From assembly GCF_003471165.1 (NCBI RefSeq), contig NZ_QRIL01000008.1, positions 64,556-128,555 on the forward strand: a stretch of 64,000 nt of DNA, written 5' to 3'. This stretch comes from Ruminococcus sp. AM22-13. GTDB lineage: Bacteria > Bacillota > Clostridia > Lachnospirales > Lachnospiraceae. The notes below the pieces were generated by a model, which saw only the letters and a list, made by a program, of their open reading frames with translations, was not told the DNA's origin and did no database searches. The translations under genes were made by a program, and so were the position numbers. The number at the start of each line of letters is the position of its first letter. Positions within the stretch are counted from its first letter, which is position 1. Positions 45,348-53,567 of the stretch are shown here, one piece after another.

Positions 45348-45356
45348 ATTATAACA
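45348..45356 (-). promoter_or_regulatory. extended -10 promoter of hpf
   Basis: On the minus strand TGTTATAAT (45356-45348) is a TGn-TATAAT extended -10. The -35 region is weak. It gives a leader of about 25 bases. Confidence 0.55.
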
Positions 45357-45499
45357 CATAATTTTGAATTTTAACACTATTTTATTAAAATTTCACATTT
45401 TTTCTGTTTACTTTAAGAATATCCTCAAAGTTCCCACCTTATTATGATAAAACCCGCGTAATTTCCTATTTATTTTCATTACAAATATAATAATTATCG

Positions 45500-45556
45500 C
45501 AGGACTTCACGCTCTGATGAATCGAATTAATTGCAATCTTTTATGGAATTGCTATA
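45500..45556. repeat. CAGGACTTCACGCTCTGATG repeat, copy 2
   Basis: CAGGACTTCACGCTCTGATG begins the element and GGAATTGCTATAAGT ends it, directly at the hisA stop. The relative is at 23644-23698. Confidence 0.65.
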
Positions 45557-45558
45557 AG

Positions 45559-46326
45559 TTAAAGTTTAATCAATTCTGTAAACGGAATCCTTCCTCCAAA
45601 GAGATCCAGTGCGCTGCCTACTGTAACATCAAGTCTGGCTTTTCCGTATTTACGAAGATTCTCAATGTCATTCATAGAGCCGACACCTCCGGCATAGGTA
45701 ACCGGATTTCCTCTGTACTCCCCAAGCAGAGCTGCCAGTTCAGTCTCTACTCCGCGTGCCTTACCTTCCACGTCTACCGCATGAACCAGAAACTCATCGC
45801 AGTAGTTTCCCAGTTCTTCCATAGTTTCTAATGTTACGATGACTTCCGTAAATTTCTGCCAGCGGTCTGTCACAATATAATATTTTCCATCTTTTTTGCG
45901 ACAGCTAAGATCCAGAACCAGATTCTCTTTTCCCACAGTATCTTTCATTCTGTTTAAATTTTTCCAGGAAATTTTTCCATCTTTAAAGACGTAGGAAGTA
46001 ACAATCACATGACTTGCCCCGGCATTCAGGTATTCCCCGGCATTATCCGGATTTACGCCCCCTCCGATCTGCAAACCTTTCGGATATGTACGAAGAGCAA
46101 GAAGTGCCTGCTCTTTCGTTGCTTCATAATAAGGAGAGTCATGACTGTTTAATAAGATCACATGACCACCCTTTATTCCTGCTTTTTTGTATAAATCTGC
46201 ATAAAAAGATGCATCCTGTTCAGATACAAAATTCTCACTCGCCTGATCCTGTACATCTGTGAGACTCCCTCCCACAATCTGTTTCACTTTTCCATTATGT
46301 ATGTCAATACATGGCCGAAATTTCAT
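45559..46326 (-). CDS. hisA: HisA isomerase of the eukaryote-like type
   Basis: This 255-residue TIM barrel is phosphoribosylformimino-AICAR-phosphate isomerase in histidine synthesis. Its N-terminus, FRPCIDIHNGKVKQIVGGSL, and inner motifs HVILLNSHD and YAGGVGSMNDIE match the fungal/plant-like HisA subgroup better than the usual bacterial HisA, whose start reads more like PAIDLKDGKVVRL. No other his gene is adjacent. GGAGG precedes the ATG. A short GTTACTG-type palindrome lies in its leader. The change of subgroup suggests ancient transfer, which would need a tree. Confidence 0.87.
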   Translation of the reverse strand: MKFRPCIDIHNGKVKQIVGGSLTDVQDQASENFVSEQDASFYADLYKKAGIKGGHVILLNSHDSPYYEATKEQALLALRTYPKGLQIGGGVNPDNAGEYLNAGASHVIVTSYVFKDGKISWKNLNRMKDTVGKENLVLDLSCRKKDGKYYIVTDRWQKFTEVIVTLETMEELGNYCDEFLVHAVDVEGKARGVETELAALLGEYRGNPVTYAGGVGSMNDIENLRKYGKARLDVTVGSALDLFGGRIPFTELIKL

Positions 46327-46357
46327 AGACCTGTTTCCTCCATTGTTATTTTATTGT

Positions 46358-46380
46358 TACTGAGAACAAAGTTAACAGCA
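46358..46380. repeat. short GTTACTG palindrome in the hisA leader
   Basis: TTGTTACTGAGAACAAAGTT then AACAGCAA is a decayed core of the MITE-like repeat, about 30 bases upstream of the hisA start. Confidence 0.4.
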
Positions 46381-46517
46381 ATATTTTATTACTTTACTAC
46401 GATAATACCATAAACCATTTCTGTTGTCTCGATTTTTTTAGAAATCCTGTCAATCATAATTGAGACTGCCGCATACGATATTGACATATTACACCAGTCT
46501 CCTTATGTTAGCAAAAA

Positions 46518-46576
46518 ATTGCGCGTCTAACTCATCACTGAAGCAATGAGAATATGACGCGCAGTTATTCAACGGA
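46518..46576. repeat. GCGCGTC/GACGCGC palindromic repeat, copy 2
   Basis: ATTGCGCGTCTAACTC pairs in part with GACGCGCAGT and ends AGTTATTCAACGGAT. The relative is at 162-224. It lies just past the lipoprotein gene stop and makes up part of the 287-base gap to hisA. Confidence 0.7.
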
Positions 46577-46613
46577 TTCAGATAAATTCCATGTTTTAAT
46601 TGAGCTCCTCTTT

Positions 46614-47108
46614 CTATCTTCCCTCCGCTGCATTTCCAACAGCATCGCCTACATCTTCAACTGCATCACCAACTCCTTCGCCCAGGTCTCTGACTCCATT
46701 CCCAAGTGCTCCGGAAACAGTTCCATCATTATTATCTGTTGCAGTATTATTATCGCCATTTACCGCATCACCTGCCATACCATCCTCTGCTGCTCCATTT
46801 CCAGCCAGTCCATCATCCGTCACGGTTCCATTGTCTGTATTATTTGTTGTGTTATTTCCGGTTGTATTATTGCCGTCTGTATCGTTTCTGACTGTATTAT
46901 CTCCAGCTACGTTGCCGTCTGTTGTGTTATTTTTCACACCATTATCTGCATCATCAACCGTATCATCTGTCACATTTTCATCCGTCATATTTTCCTCATT
47001 TGTATCTGCCTCATCTGCTGCATTGTTGGTATTTCCACACGCAGTAAACATACATAATGTCACAATAAGTGCCGCACTCACAAGAATCTTCTTTACTTTT
47101 TTTCTCAT
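46614..47108 (-). CDS. Asp/Asn/Thr/Gly-rich putative lipoprotein
   Basis: This 164-residue protein begins with a lipoprotein signal (KKVKKILVSAALIVTLCMFTAC, lipobox FTAC). The mature part is almost wholly low-complexity, with repeated Asn-Asn-Thr, Asp-Gly and Asn-Gly-Thr units. A C-terminal amphipathic stretch (GVGDAVEDVGDAVGNAAEG) closes it. It is not recognised as a known family. The start at 47108 has AGGAG upstream; the open frame extends 13 codons further without one. It should sit on the outer face of the membrane as a flexible acidic spacer. It is transcribed alone. Confidence 0.75.
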   Translation of the reverse strand: MRKKVKKILVSAALIVTLCMFTACGNTNNAADEADTNEENMTDENVTDDTVDDADNGVKNNTTDGNVAGDNTVRNDTDGNNTTGNNTTNNTDNGTVTDDGLAGNGAAEDGMAGDAVNGDNNTATDNNDGTVSGALGNGVRDLGEGVGDAVEDVGDAVGNAAEGR

Positions 47109-47362
47109 ATTCGTCTCCTGTTCCCGGAAAGCAGTCCGCCTGTTCATGCGACGGAAATCCCTCCGCTTTTTGTATTATGATTTTTTATGTTGTATGATGC
47201 GAGAGTAAACCTTTTGTTTGTTCTCTGCTGTCATCGTATTTTTAATATGTGCATAAAAACCAATACTATTCTGGAAAATTTTACATTTCGTGTTATGATG
47301 CAAATGATATGTCAGCCTGATAAAAATTTCTGTAAACAGGATTCTTTGTCTAAAGAACTTAA

Positions 47363-47515
47363 ACAAGCACTCACTTTGCTACTCCAAATGGTCTTGATGC
47401 CGGTTATAATCATTACACAACAGCCTCTGACCTGGCCAAAATTGCCCAGTATGCAATCAAAAAACCGATGTTTAGAACGCTGGCAGGATTCACAGAGACT
47501 TTTAACTTATGCATA
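47363..47515 (+). pseudogene. remnant of a D-alanyl-D-alanine carboxypeptidase (S11/DacF-like)
   Basis: The plus-strand reading from 47375 gives FATPNGLDAGYNHYTTASDL and then AKIAQYAIKKPMF, the well-known segment of S11 penicillin-binding proteins between the SxN and KTG motifs. No start, SxxK or KTG is present and the surrounding sequence is non-coding, so it is a decayed fragment of about 50 codons. It lies in the 531-base gap between the lipoprotein gene and dapB. Confidence 0.75.
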
Positions 47516-47573
47516 TTATCATTAAGCCAGGCAGATATTCACAATTGAAACAGAAAGCTTACTTGATTTCAGC

Positions 47574-47619
47574 AAAAAAGGAAGTGCCCGTGTTTTGTAC
47601 CGGATGCACTTCCTTTTTT
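47574..47619 (-). terminator. intrinsic terminator after dapB
   Basis: AAAAAAGGAAGTGC pairs with GCACTTCCTTTTTT; the minus-strand T-run ends the stem. It lies 20 bases past the dapB stop. Confidence 0.9.
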
Positions 47620-47639
47620 ATTATTTTATGCTCTTATCA

Positions 47640-48401
47640 TTATTTCGTGCTGATGACATCGCTCATATCATATTTTCCTGCCGGTTTTCCTGCAAGGAAT
47701 TTGGCAGCTTCAATCGCACCTTTTCCAAATACAGCTTTAGAATATGCCGTATGCTTAAATTCGATCACTTCGTCCGGACCTGCGAAGATTACTTCGTGTT
47801 CTCCGACGATTGTTCCGCCACGAACTGCTGAGATACCAATTTCCTTGTCGTCGCGCATCTGGCGTCTCTGACTGCGGTCATAAGTATAATGATACTGGTT
47901 ATCCATAGCCTCATTGATGCTGTCTGCCAGTGCAAGTGCTGTTCCACTCGGAGCATCCAGTTTCAGACGATGATGTTTCTCAACAACCTCGATATCAAAT
48001 CCTGCTGTTGCCAGAACCTTTGCAGCGTCCTGAAGCAATTTCATCAGAGTATTGATTCCGAGAGACATATTTGCAGATTTCAGAACTGCGACATTCCTGG
48101 CAGTCTCTTCAACCTTTGCAAGCTGTTCTTCACTTAAACCTGTTGTACATAATACAACCGGAAGGTGACGTTTCTCACAGTAAGCAAGAAGCGCATCTGT
48201 TGCTTTTGCAGAAGAAAAATCAATCAGTGCATCTGCCTCTACCTGACATTCTTCCATATTTGTATATACAGGGTAGCTGTTCTTTCCCTGATCTGCTACG
48301 TCGATACCTGCTACGATCTCGGCATCCGGATCTTTCTCAACAAGCCCTGAGATTACCTGACCCATATGACCGTTGCAGCCATGCATAATAATCTTTACCA
48401 T
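47640..48401 (-). CDS. dapB: 4-hydroxy-tetrahydrodipicolinate reductase
   Basis: This 253-residue enzyme reduces the dapA product in lysine and diaminopimelate synthesis. It has the NAD(P) loop MHGCNGHMGQVISG, the catalytic VVEKHHRLKLDAPSGTA (His-His and Lys) and VRGGTIVGEHEV. It follows dapA by 18 bases, so the two are co-transcribed. AGGAAATACAA precedes the ATG. A terminator follows. Confidence 0.96.
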   Translation of the reverse strand: MVKIIMHGCNGHMGQVISGLVEKDPDAEIVAGIDVADQGKNSYPVYTNMEECQVEADALIDFSSAKATDALLAYCEKRHLPVVLCTTGLSEEQLAKVEETARNVAVLKSANMSLGINTLMKLLQDAAKVLATAGFDIEVVEKHHRLKLDAPSGTALALADSINEAMDNQYHYTYDRSQRRQMRDDKEIGISAVRGGTIVGEHEVIFAGPDEVIEFKHTAYSKAVFGKGAIEAAKFLAGKPAGKYDMSDVISTK

Positions 48402-48419
48402 TTGTATTTCCTCTCAAAT

Positions 48420-49313
48420 TTACGCAAGTTTGATTCCAAAGTTCTTCAGTTCTGCAGCAAGTTTCTCTTTGTTTGCTTCTTCCATCTCGGATAATGGCAT
48501 ACGAAGAGGTCCTGCTTCACGTCCCATCAGGTTCAGAGCTGTTTTAACCGGAATTGGGTTTACTTCACTGAACAGTGCGTGAATTAACGGAATTGCTTTT
48601 AACTGAATCTCTGCTGCACCCTTTGTATCTCCCTCGAAGAATTTCATGACCATATCATGTGTTTCCTTAGGAGCAACATTGGAAAGTACGGAAATTACAC
48701 CAAGTCCGCCTAGTGAAAGAATCGGAAGTACCTGGTCATCATTTCCGGAATACAGTTCAATGCATCCGTCTGCCATAGCCATCATAGTTGCGATCTGGGA
48801 AAGATCTCCGCTTGCTGCCTTAATACCAACGATATTCTTAACATTCTTAGCCAGTGCTACTGCTGTTGCAGGCTGGATATTACATCCTGTACGGCTTGGA
48901 ACATTATACATAATGATAGGAGTTTCCGGAACTGCCTCTGCGATTGCTGTATAATGAGCGATCAGACCTTTCTGAGTTGCTTTGTTATAATAAGGAGTTA
49001 CTACCAGAAGTGCATCTGCACCGTAGGAAGCAGCTTCTTTTGACATCATGATCGCGGTATCTGTACAGTTGGAACCTGTACCTGCGATAACCGGGACACG
49101 TTTATTTACTTTGTCGATTGCGAACTTAATTGTCTTAAGATGCTCTCCGTGTGTCATTGTAGATGATTCTCCTGTTGTTCCGCAAATGATGATCGCATCT
49201 GTACTGTTTGCGATCTGATACTCCAGGAGTTCCTCCAGTTTATCATAGTTGACCTTACCATCCTCATACATAGGGGTTACGATCGCAACACCTGCACCTT
49301 TAAAAATTGCCAT
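48420..49313 (-). CDS. dapA: 4-hydroxy-tetrahydrodipicolinate synthase
   Basis: This 297-residue TIM barrel condenses pyruvate with aspartate semialdehyde. The Schiff-base lysine is in IVGIKAASGDLSQ, the catalytic tyrosine in IIMYNVPSRTG, and the GTTGESSTM loop binds the pyruvate carboxyl. It heads the dapA-dapB pair. GGAGG precedes the ATG. The upstream adenosyltransferase gene is 56 bases away on the same strand and may be in the same transcript. Confidence 0.96.
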   Translation of the reverse strand: MAIFKGAGVAIVTPMYEDGKVNYDKLEELLEYQIANSTDAIIICGTTGESSTMTHGEHLKTIKFAIDKVNKRVPVIAGTGSNCTDTAIMMSKEAASYGADALLVVTPYYNKATQKGLIAHYTAIAEAVPETPIIMYNVPSRTGCNIQPATAVALAKNVKNIVGIKAASGDLSQIATMMAMADGCIELYSGNDDQVLPILSLGGLGVISVLSNVAPKETHDMVMKFFEGDTKGAAEIQLKAIPLIHALFSEVNPIPVKTALNLMGREAGPLRMPLSEMEEANKEKLAAELKNFGIKLA

Positions 49314-49369
49314 TTGCTCTCCTCCTTTATTCTTCTGTAGATTCTATACAGACTGTCATTCCAGACAGC

Positions 49370-49861
49370 CTAACAGATTTCTGTTGTCAGTGTAGTTATG
49401 CTGTCTGCATATTTACGCAGGCTATCCGGTAACGTCCGTCCGGTAATCAGGATATGCATACTCTCATCTTTCATCTTGAGAATATCACCGATTGCCTCTT
49501 CGGTGGTGATTCCATAATCAAGAAGTCCTAGAATCTCATCCAGAAGCAGGAAATCACACTCCTGAGTTGCAATAACTTTTCGTGCAAAGTTTAAAGCATT
49601 AAGAATATTTGTCTTCTCTTCTGCTTTCTCCTCCTCATTCAATTCCTCATAACACTCATCATGCTTTTCGAAACGGAATATCTTGATATCCAGATTATCC
49701 AGTTCTTCCAGAAAGTCCAGTTCTCTGCGCTCTCTTCCCTTCAGAAACTGAATAATAATGACGCTTTTACCCTGAGCAGAAGCTCTCAGACACTGACCAA
49801 TGGCCAGAGTTGTCTTTCCCTTTCCTCCGCCACAGTAAACCTCTGTAAATTCTTTTTCCAT
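49370..49861 (-). CDS. cobO: cob(I)alamin/corrinoid adenosyltransferase, CobO/BtuR type
   Basis: This 163-residue P-loop enzyme adenosylates corrinoids. It has the modified Walker A YCGGGKGKTTLA, the SVIIIQFLKG strand and LLLDEILGLLDYG, all typical of the CobA/CobO/BtuR family. The ATG at 49861 has GAGGA ten bases upstream. It lies upstream of dapA on the same strand. With cbiL at 9310 it indicates that the organism makes or salvages B12. Confidence 0.88.
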   Translation of the reverse strand: MEKEFTEVYCGGGKGKTTLAIGQCLRASAQGKSVIIIQFLKGRERRELDFLEELDNLDIKIFRFEKHDECYEELNEEEKAEEKTNILNALNFARKVIATQECDFLLLDEILGLLDYGITTEEAIGDILKMKDESMHILITGRTLPDSLRKYADSITTLTTEIC

Positions 49862-50076
49862 AACAAACAATTCCTCTTATCGTTATTGAAATTGTAGCTT
49901 ATTAACTATTCGGCTATCTGCTATCCGCAAAGATACAGAACAGTTATCTTTCTTTTTTGTGTCATTATAGACATAAATAAACATGGTTACACTGTAACCT
50001 GTTTTTATCTGAATACGCTTATATTACCGCAGTTTATGAAGAATTGCAAGTAATTAATGCGGACATTCCTTTTCAC

Positions 50077-50137
50077 GTTACTGTCCATTCCGTGCCCAGT
50101 AACACGCTTTGCAGAATAATAGCTTGTGAGCCATAAC
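50077..50137. repeat. decayed MITE-like repeat (GTTACTG...)
   Basis: GTTACTGTCCATTCCGTGCC begins the element, which continues CAGTAACACGCTTTGCAG and ends GTGAGCCATAAC. It is a shortened copy of the 51049-51190 family, just past the SSB-like gene. The rest of the 298-base gap to cobO is AT-rich with no gene seen. Confidence 0.6.
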
Positions 50138-50159
50138 TTCTTAATAACGTGTAAAAGGC

Positions 50160-50786
50160 CTACTCCATATATTCCAGCTTACTTACAGAAACTTCATACG
50201 CAACTCTCTTCTCTGTTTCATTCTCCCCGATCCGCTTCATATATTCCCTGCTCTGAATGCGGCCCCAGATCAGGACATGGCCACCTACTTCAAAGGCTGA
50301 TGCATAGCGGGCATTTCTTCCCCAGCAGATACATGGTATGTAGTCTGATTTTCCATAAGGACGGTTTACTGCCAGAAGTACATCTGCGATTTCTCTTCCA
50401 AGCGGAGTCTTTCTGTATACCGGCGGTTTACAGATAAATCCATCCAGAAAAATCTGGTTTACAGGAACCGTGTCATCCTCTTCTTCCACAAATTTCAGTT
50501 CTCTGGTAAACACAGAAAGCACCAGTCGGTTATGTTTTTCTTCGTGCCGGTTATAAGAGCGGAACTGTCCATGAATCTCTACATATTCTCCTATGTAGTC
50601 CTGTGTTACGTCCACCAGACGTTCAGAAACCATAACCGGAATTCTGTCTTCCGAATCACTTAGTCTCTTAACCAGCAGTTCTGTCATATAGAAGCCTTCC
50701 CCGAAGACCTGATGACTGAACGTAAATCCTGCTGCAATTTTTCCCATCATAGATACCTGATTGTTTTCAATAATTTTATCTGCCAT
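50160..50786 (-). CDS. single-stranded DNA-binding-like protein with two OB folds
   Basis: This 208-residue protein reads as two successive OB-fold units (about 1-105 and 115-208). The second has the SSB-like FLDGFICKPPVYRKTPLGRE, DVLLAVNRPYGKSDYIPCIC and VLIWGRIQSREY. The acidic C-terminal tip of classical SSB is missing. It may bind single-stranded DNA in an accessory role. AAGGAG precedes the ATG at 50786; the longer frame upstream runs through a hairpin and lacks a ribosome site. Confidence 0.8.
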   Translation of the reverse strand: MADKIIENNQVSMMGKIAAGFTFSHQVFGEGFYMTELLVKRLSDSEDRIPVMVSERLVDVTQDYIGEYVEIHGQFRSYNRHEEKHNRLVLSVFTRELKFVEEEDDTVPVNQIFLDGFICKPPVYRKTPLGREIADVLLAVNRPYGKSDYIPCICWGRNARYASAFEVGGHVLIWGRIQSREYMKRIGENETEKRVAYEVSVSKLEYME

Positions 50787-50806
50787 AATGTGGTTCTCCT
50801 TCCTCG

Positions 50807-50875
50807 TAGAGCACTCCCGGTGAAATTTTTTTGTTACTGATACGCAATAGACAGTAAACATTTCCCGATGCTCTA
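50807..50875. other. composite hairpin in the SSB-like gene leader
   Basis: TAGAGCA pairs with TGCTCTA at the base, then CGGTGAAAT with ATTTCCCG, and the tip is TTACTG...CAGTAA, the core of the MITE-like repeat. It lies about 20 bases upstream of the start codon. Confidence 0.55.
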
Positions 50876-51048
50876 GTGTACCTTGTATTGTTCTTTATAT
50901 AGTTATGTACAGGCTTTCAGATTTAGAACCGGAATTTATAAAAATAAAAAAATTTATTTCAACACCTTGTAATCTGGCGAAAATGTGGTAAACTGAAACT
51001 TCGGGTAACTTATTAAAGAAAAAACACATATATAATAGGAAGAATAAA

Positions 51049-51190
51049 GTTACTGTTCACTCCGTTCTCAGTAACACGCTTCGCGATGCACAGGATTTAT
51101 GCTAATCGCATAAATCCGCGCCGTATGTCTCGGGATTTTGGCATATTCATGCCAAAACACCTCGCGGAATAGTAGCGTGTGAACAGTAAC
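51049..51190. repeat. 142-base MITE-like element with GTTACTGTTCAC/GTGAACAGTAAC ends
   Basis: The terminal inverted repeats are perfect over 12 bases. Inside are GCATAAATCC, CGGGATTTTGGCATATTCAT and ACACCTCGCGGAATAGTAGC. The reverse-orientation relative is at 25416-25560. It has no open frame and lies in the typA leader region. Confidence 0.78.
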
Positions 51191-51241
51191 CGAATAAATC
51201 ATTAATTTAATTCATATTCAAATAGGAAAGGAAATCATTTT

Positions 51242-53074
51242 ATGAGAACAAAACGTGAAGATGTCCGTAACGTAGCCATTATCGCACACGTTGACCATGG
51301 TAAAACTACTCTGGTTGACCAGCTTCTGAAACAGAGCGGTGTATTCCGTGAGAATCAGGAAGTTCAGGAACGTGTCATGGACTCCAATGATATCGAGCGT
51401 GAACGTGGTATCACTATTTTATCCAAGAACACAGCTGTTCATTACAAAAATACAAAAATCAACATCATTGACACACCAGGACATGCTGATTTCGGCGGCG
51501 AGGTAGAACGTGTACTTAAGATGGTAGACGGTGTTATTCTTCTCGTTGATGCTTTCGAAGGTGCTATGCCTCAGACAAAATTCGTTCTTAAGAAAGCACT
51601 GGAACTTGACCTTCATGTAATCGTATGTATCAACAAGATTGACCGTCCGGAAGCCCGTCCGGATGAAGTTGTAGATGAGGTTCTGGAACTTCTTATGGAT
51701 CTTGGTGCTTCTGATGAACAGCTTGACTGTCCGTTCCTGTATGCTTCTGCCAAAGCAGGACATGCTGTGATCGACTTAAACGACACTCCTAAGGATATGG
51801 CTCCGTTATTTGAAGCAATCCTGAAATATATCCCGGCTCCGGAAGGAGATCCGGAGGCAGATACTCAGGTTCTGATCAGCACGATTGATTACAACGAATA
51901 CGTTGGACGTATCGGTGTTGGTAAAGTTGAAAACGGTACAATCGCTGTTAACCAGGAACTGACTCTGTTAAACCATCATGATCTGGACAAACGTAAGAAA
52001 GTTAAGATCAGCAAGCTCTACGAGTTTGACGGTCTGAACAAAGTTGAAGTAAAAGAGGCCACTATCGGTGCTATCGTTGCTATTTCCGGTATCGCAGATA
52101 TCCATATCGGTGATACTCTCTGCGCAGGGGATAATCCGGAAGCTATTCCTTTCCAGAAGATTTCCGAGCCTACTATTGCCATGAACTTCATCGTAAACGA
52201 CAGTCCGCTGGCCGGTCAGGAAGGTAAATACATTACCTCCCGTCATCTTCGTGACCGTCTTTACCGTGAGCTGAATACAGATGTCAGCCTTCGTGTAGAA
52301 GATACTGATACAACTGAGGCATTTAAAGTTTCCGGACGTGGAGAACTTCATCTGTCTGTCCTGATTGAAAACATGAGACGTGAAGGTTATGAATTCGCAG
52401 TAAGTAAACCGGAAGTTCTGTATAAAACAGACGAACGTGGCAAGAAGCTTGAGCCTATGGAAATTGCTTATGTAGATGTTCCGGAAGAATTTTCCGGTAC
52501 TGTAATCCAGAAGCTGAGCGAACGTAAAGGTGAACTGCAGGGTATGAGTACTGCCAGCGACGGCACTGTACGTCTGGAATTCCACATCCCTTCCCGTGGA
52601 CTGATCGGATTCCGTGGTGAGTTCCTTACTTCCACAAAGGGTACTGGTATCATTAATACTATGTTTGACGGCTATGCACCTTATAAGGGAGATTTCCAGT
52701 ACAGAAAACAGGGATCTCTGATCGCATTTGAGGCTGGTGAGGCTGTTACTTATGGCCTGTTCGCAGCTCAGGAGCGTGGTACTCTGTTTATCGGACCTGG
52801 TGCTAAGGTTTACAGTGGTATGGTTATCGGTCAGAATGGTAAGGCTGAGGATATTGAGTTGAATGTATGCAAGACTAAACATCTGACTAATACACGTTCT
52901 TCTTCTGCTGATGATGCGCTGAAATTAACTCCGCCCAGAGTTCTGAGTCTGGAACAGGCGATCGACTTTATCGATCAGGATGAACTGCTGGAGGTTACAC
53001 CGGTATCTCTCCGTATCCGTAAGAGACTTCTGGATTCCAGAGAACGTAAGAGAGCAGCTTTCAGAAAAGCCTGA
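51242..53074 (+). CDS. typA: ribosome-associated GTPase TypA/BipA
   Basis: This 610-residue GTPase is full-length BipA. It has the G1 motif [21 protein letters not shown] (G3), [10 protein letters not shown] (G4) and SAKAG (G5). EF-G-like domains follow and then the BipA-specific C-terminal domain (FGRPA-region equivalents, [20 protein letters not shown] and [12 protein letters not shown]). It aids ribosome assembly and stress adaptation. AGGAAAGGAAA precedes the ATG. It stands alone with a MITE-like repeat upstream and a terminator behind. Confidence 0.97.
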   Translation: MRTKREDVRNVAIIAHVDHGKTTLVDQLLKQSGVFRENQEVQERVMDSNDIERERGITILSKNTAVHYKNTKINIIDTPGHADFGGEVERVLKMVDGVILLVDAFEGAMPQTKFVLKKALELDLHVIVCINKIDRPEARPDEVVDEVLELLMDLGASDEQLDCPFLYASAKAGHAVIDLNDTPKDMAPLFEAILKYIPAPEGDPEADTQVLISTIDYNEYVGRIGVGKVENGTIAVNQELTLLNHHDLDKRKKVKISKLYEFDGLNKVEVKEATIGAIVAISGIADIHIGDTLCAGDNPEAIPFQKISEPTIAMNFIVNDSPLAGQEGKYITSRHLRDRLYRELNTDVSLRVEDTDTTEAFKVSGRGELHLSVLIENMRREGYEFAVSKPEVLYKTDERGKKLEPMEIAYVDVPEEFSGTVIQKLSERKGELQGMSTASDGTVRLEFHIPSRGLIGFRGEFLTSTKGTGIINTMFDGYAPYKGDFQYRKQGSLIAFEAGEAVTYGLFAAQERGTLFIGPGAKVYSGMVIGQNGKAEDIELNVCKTKHLTNTRSSSADDALKLTPPRVLSLEQAIDFIDQDELLEVTPVSLRIRKRLLDSRERKRAAFRKA

Positions 53075-53099
53075 AACAAATAGAAACTTAAGAAAAATT

Positions 53100-53132
53100 A
53101 AGCCCCGCAGATTTTGCGGGGCTTAGTTTTTC
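53100..53132 (+). terminator. intrinsic terminator after typA
   Basis: AAGCCCCGCA pairs with TGCGGGGCTT across a 5-base loop, then AGTTTTTC. Confidence 0.92.
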
Positions 53133-53266
53133 TTAATCATTACTGTTCACAGTAACTCTTAATCTCCTGCAAACATATTAAAAACATAAATCCTTCTACA
53201 AATTATATTGTTATATTTTCACGAAATTTCGAGTTAGTATTTGTTAACTTTTTGTATGTTTTGTGA

Positions 53267-53284
53267 TTGACAAATGATTAACAA
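53267..53284 (+). promoter_or_regulatory. Rex box 1 overlapping the adhE -35
   Basis: TTGACAAATGATTAACAA matches the Rex pattern TTGTTAA-N4-TTAACAA with two mismatches in the left half and none in the right. Binding would cover the -35. Rex senses NADH/NAD+. Confidence 0.6.
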
Positions 53285-53295
53285 AATCATATAAT
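53267..53295 (+). promoter_or_regulatory. consensus adhE promoter
   Basis: TTGACA (53267-53272), exactly 17 bases, TATAAT (53290-53295): a perfect match to the main sigma factor consensus. Transcription would start near 53302, about 265 bases before adhE. The 493-base typA-adhE gap otherwise holds the Rex boxes and AT-rich sequence, with no gene. Confidence 0.8.
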
Positions 53296-53308
53296 AGCAT
53301 CATCGAGG

Positions 53309-53326
53309 TTGTTAATTTATTAACGT
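53309..53326 (+). promoter_or_regulatory. Rex box 2 just downstream of the adhE start point
   Basis: TTGTTAATTTATTAACGT matches TTGTTAA-N4-TTAACAA except for the last two bases. It lies at about +8 to +25 of the predicted transcript, a typical repression position. Confidence 0.65.
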
Positions 53327-53567
53327 TATTTTTTTAACTTTCTCTCAGTTGCCAACAGAAAATATATTGTTAAATTTTTCTCATATATTCTGACAATTGA
53401 TATTTTATTCACATTATTTACGTGATTATTCACAATTTTCACCATAATATTTCGTTACGCTCATATTAATGTTACTGTTGACCGAATAATCAGTTTATTT
53501 GTATAATAAAACCATAACAGGTCACGGTAAATACTTTTAACGAAAACACAAACAGGAGGATTCCCAA

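Noticed and set aside
47187..47525. 112-codon plus-strand frame in the lipoprotein-dapB gap
   Set aside because: It is not in the frame of the recognisable carboxypeptidase fragment, and its product shows no family resemblance.
51968..52882. 304-codon open frame antisense to typA
   Set aside because: TypA is complete on the other strand; the antisense product has no motifs and no ribosome site.
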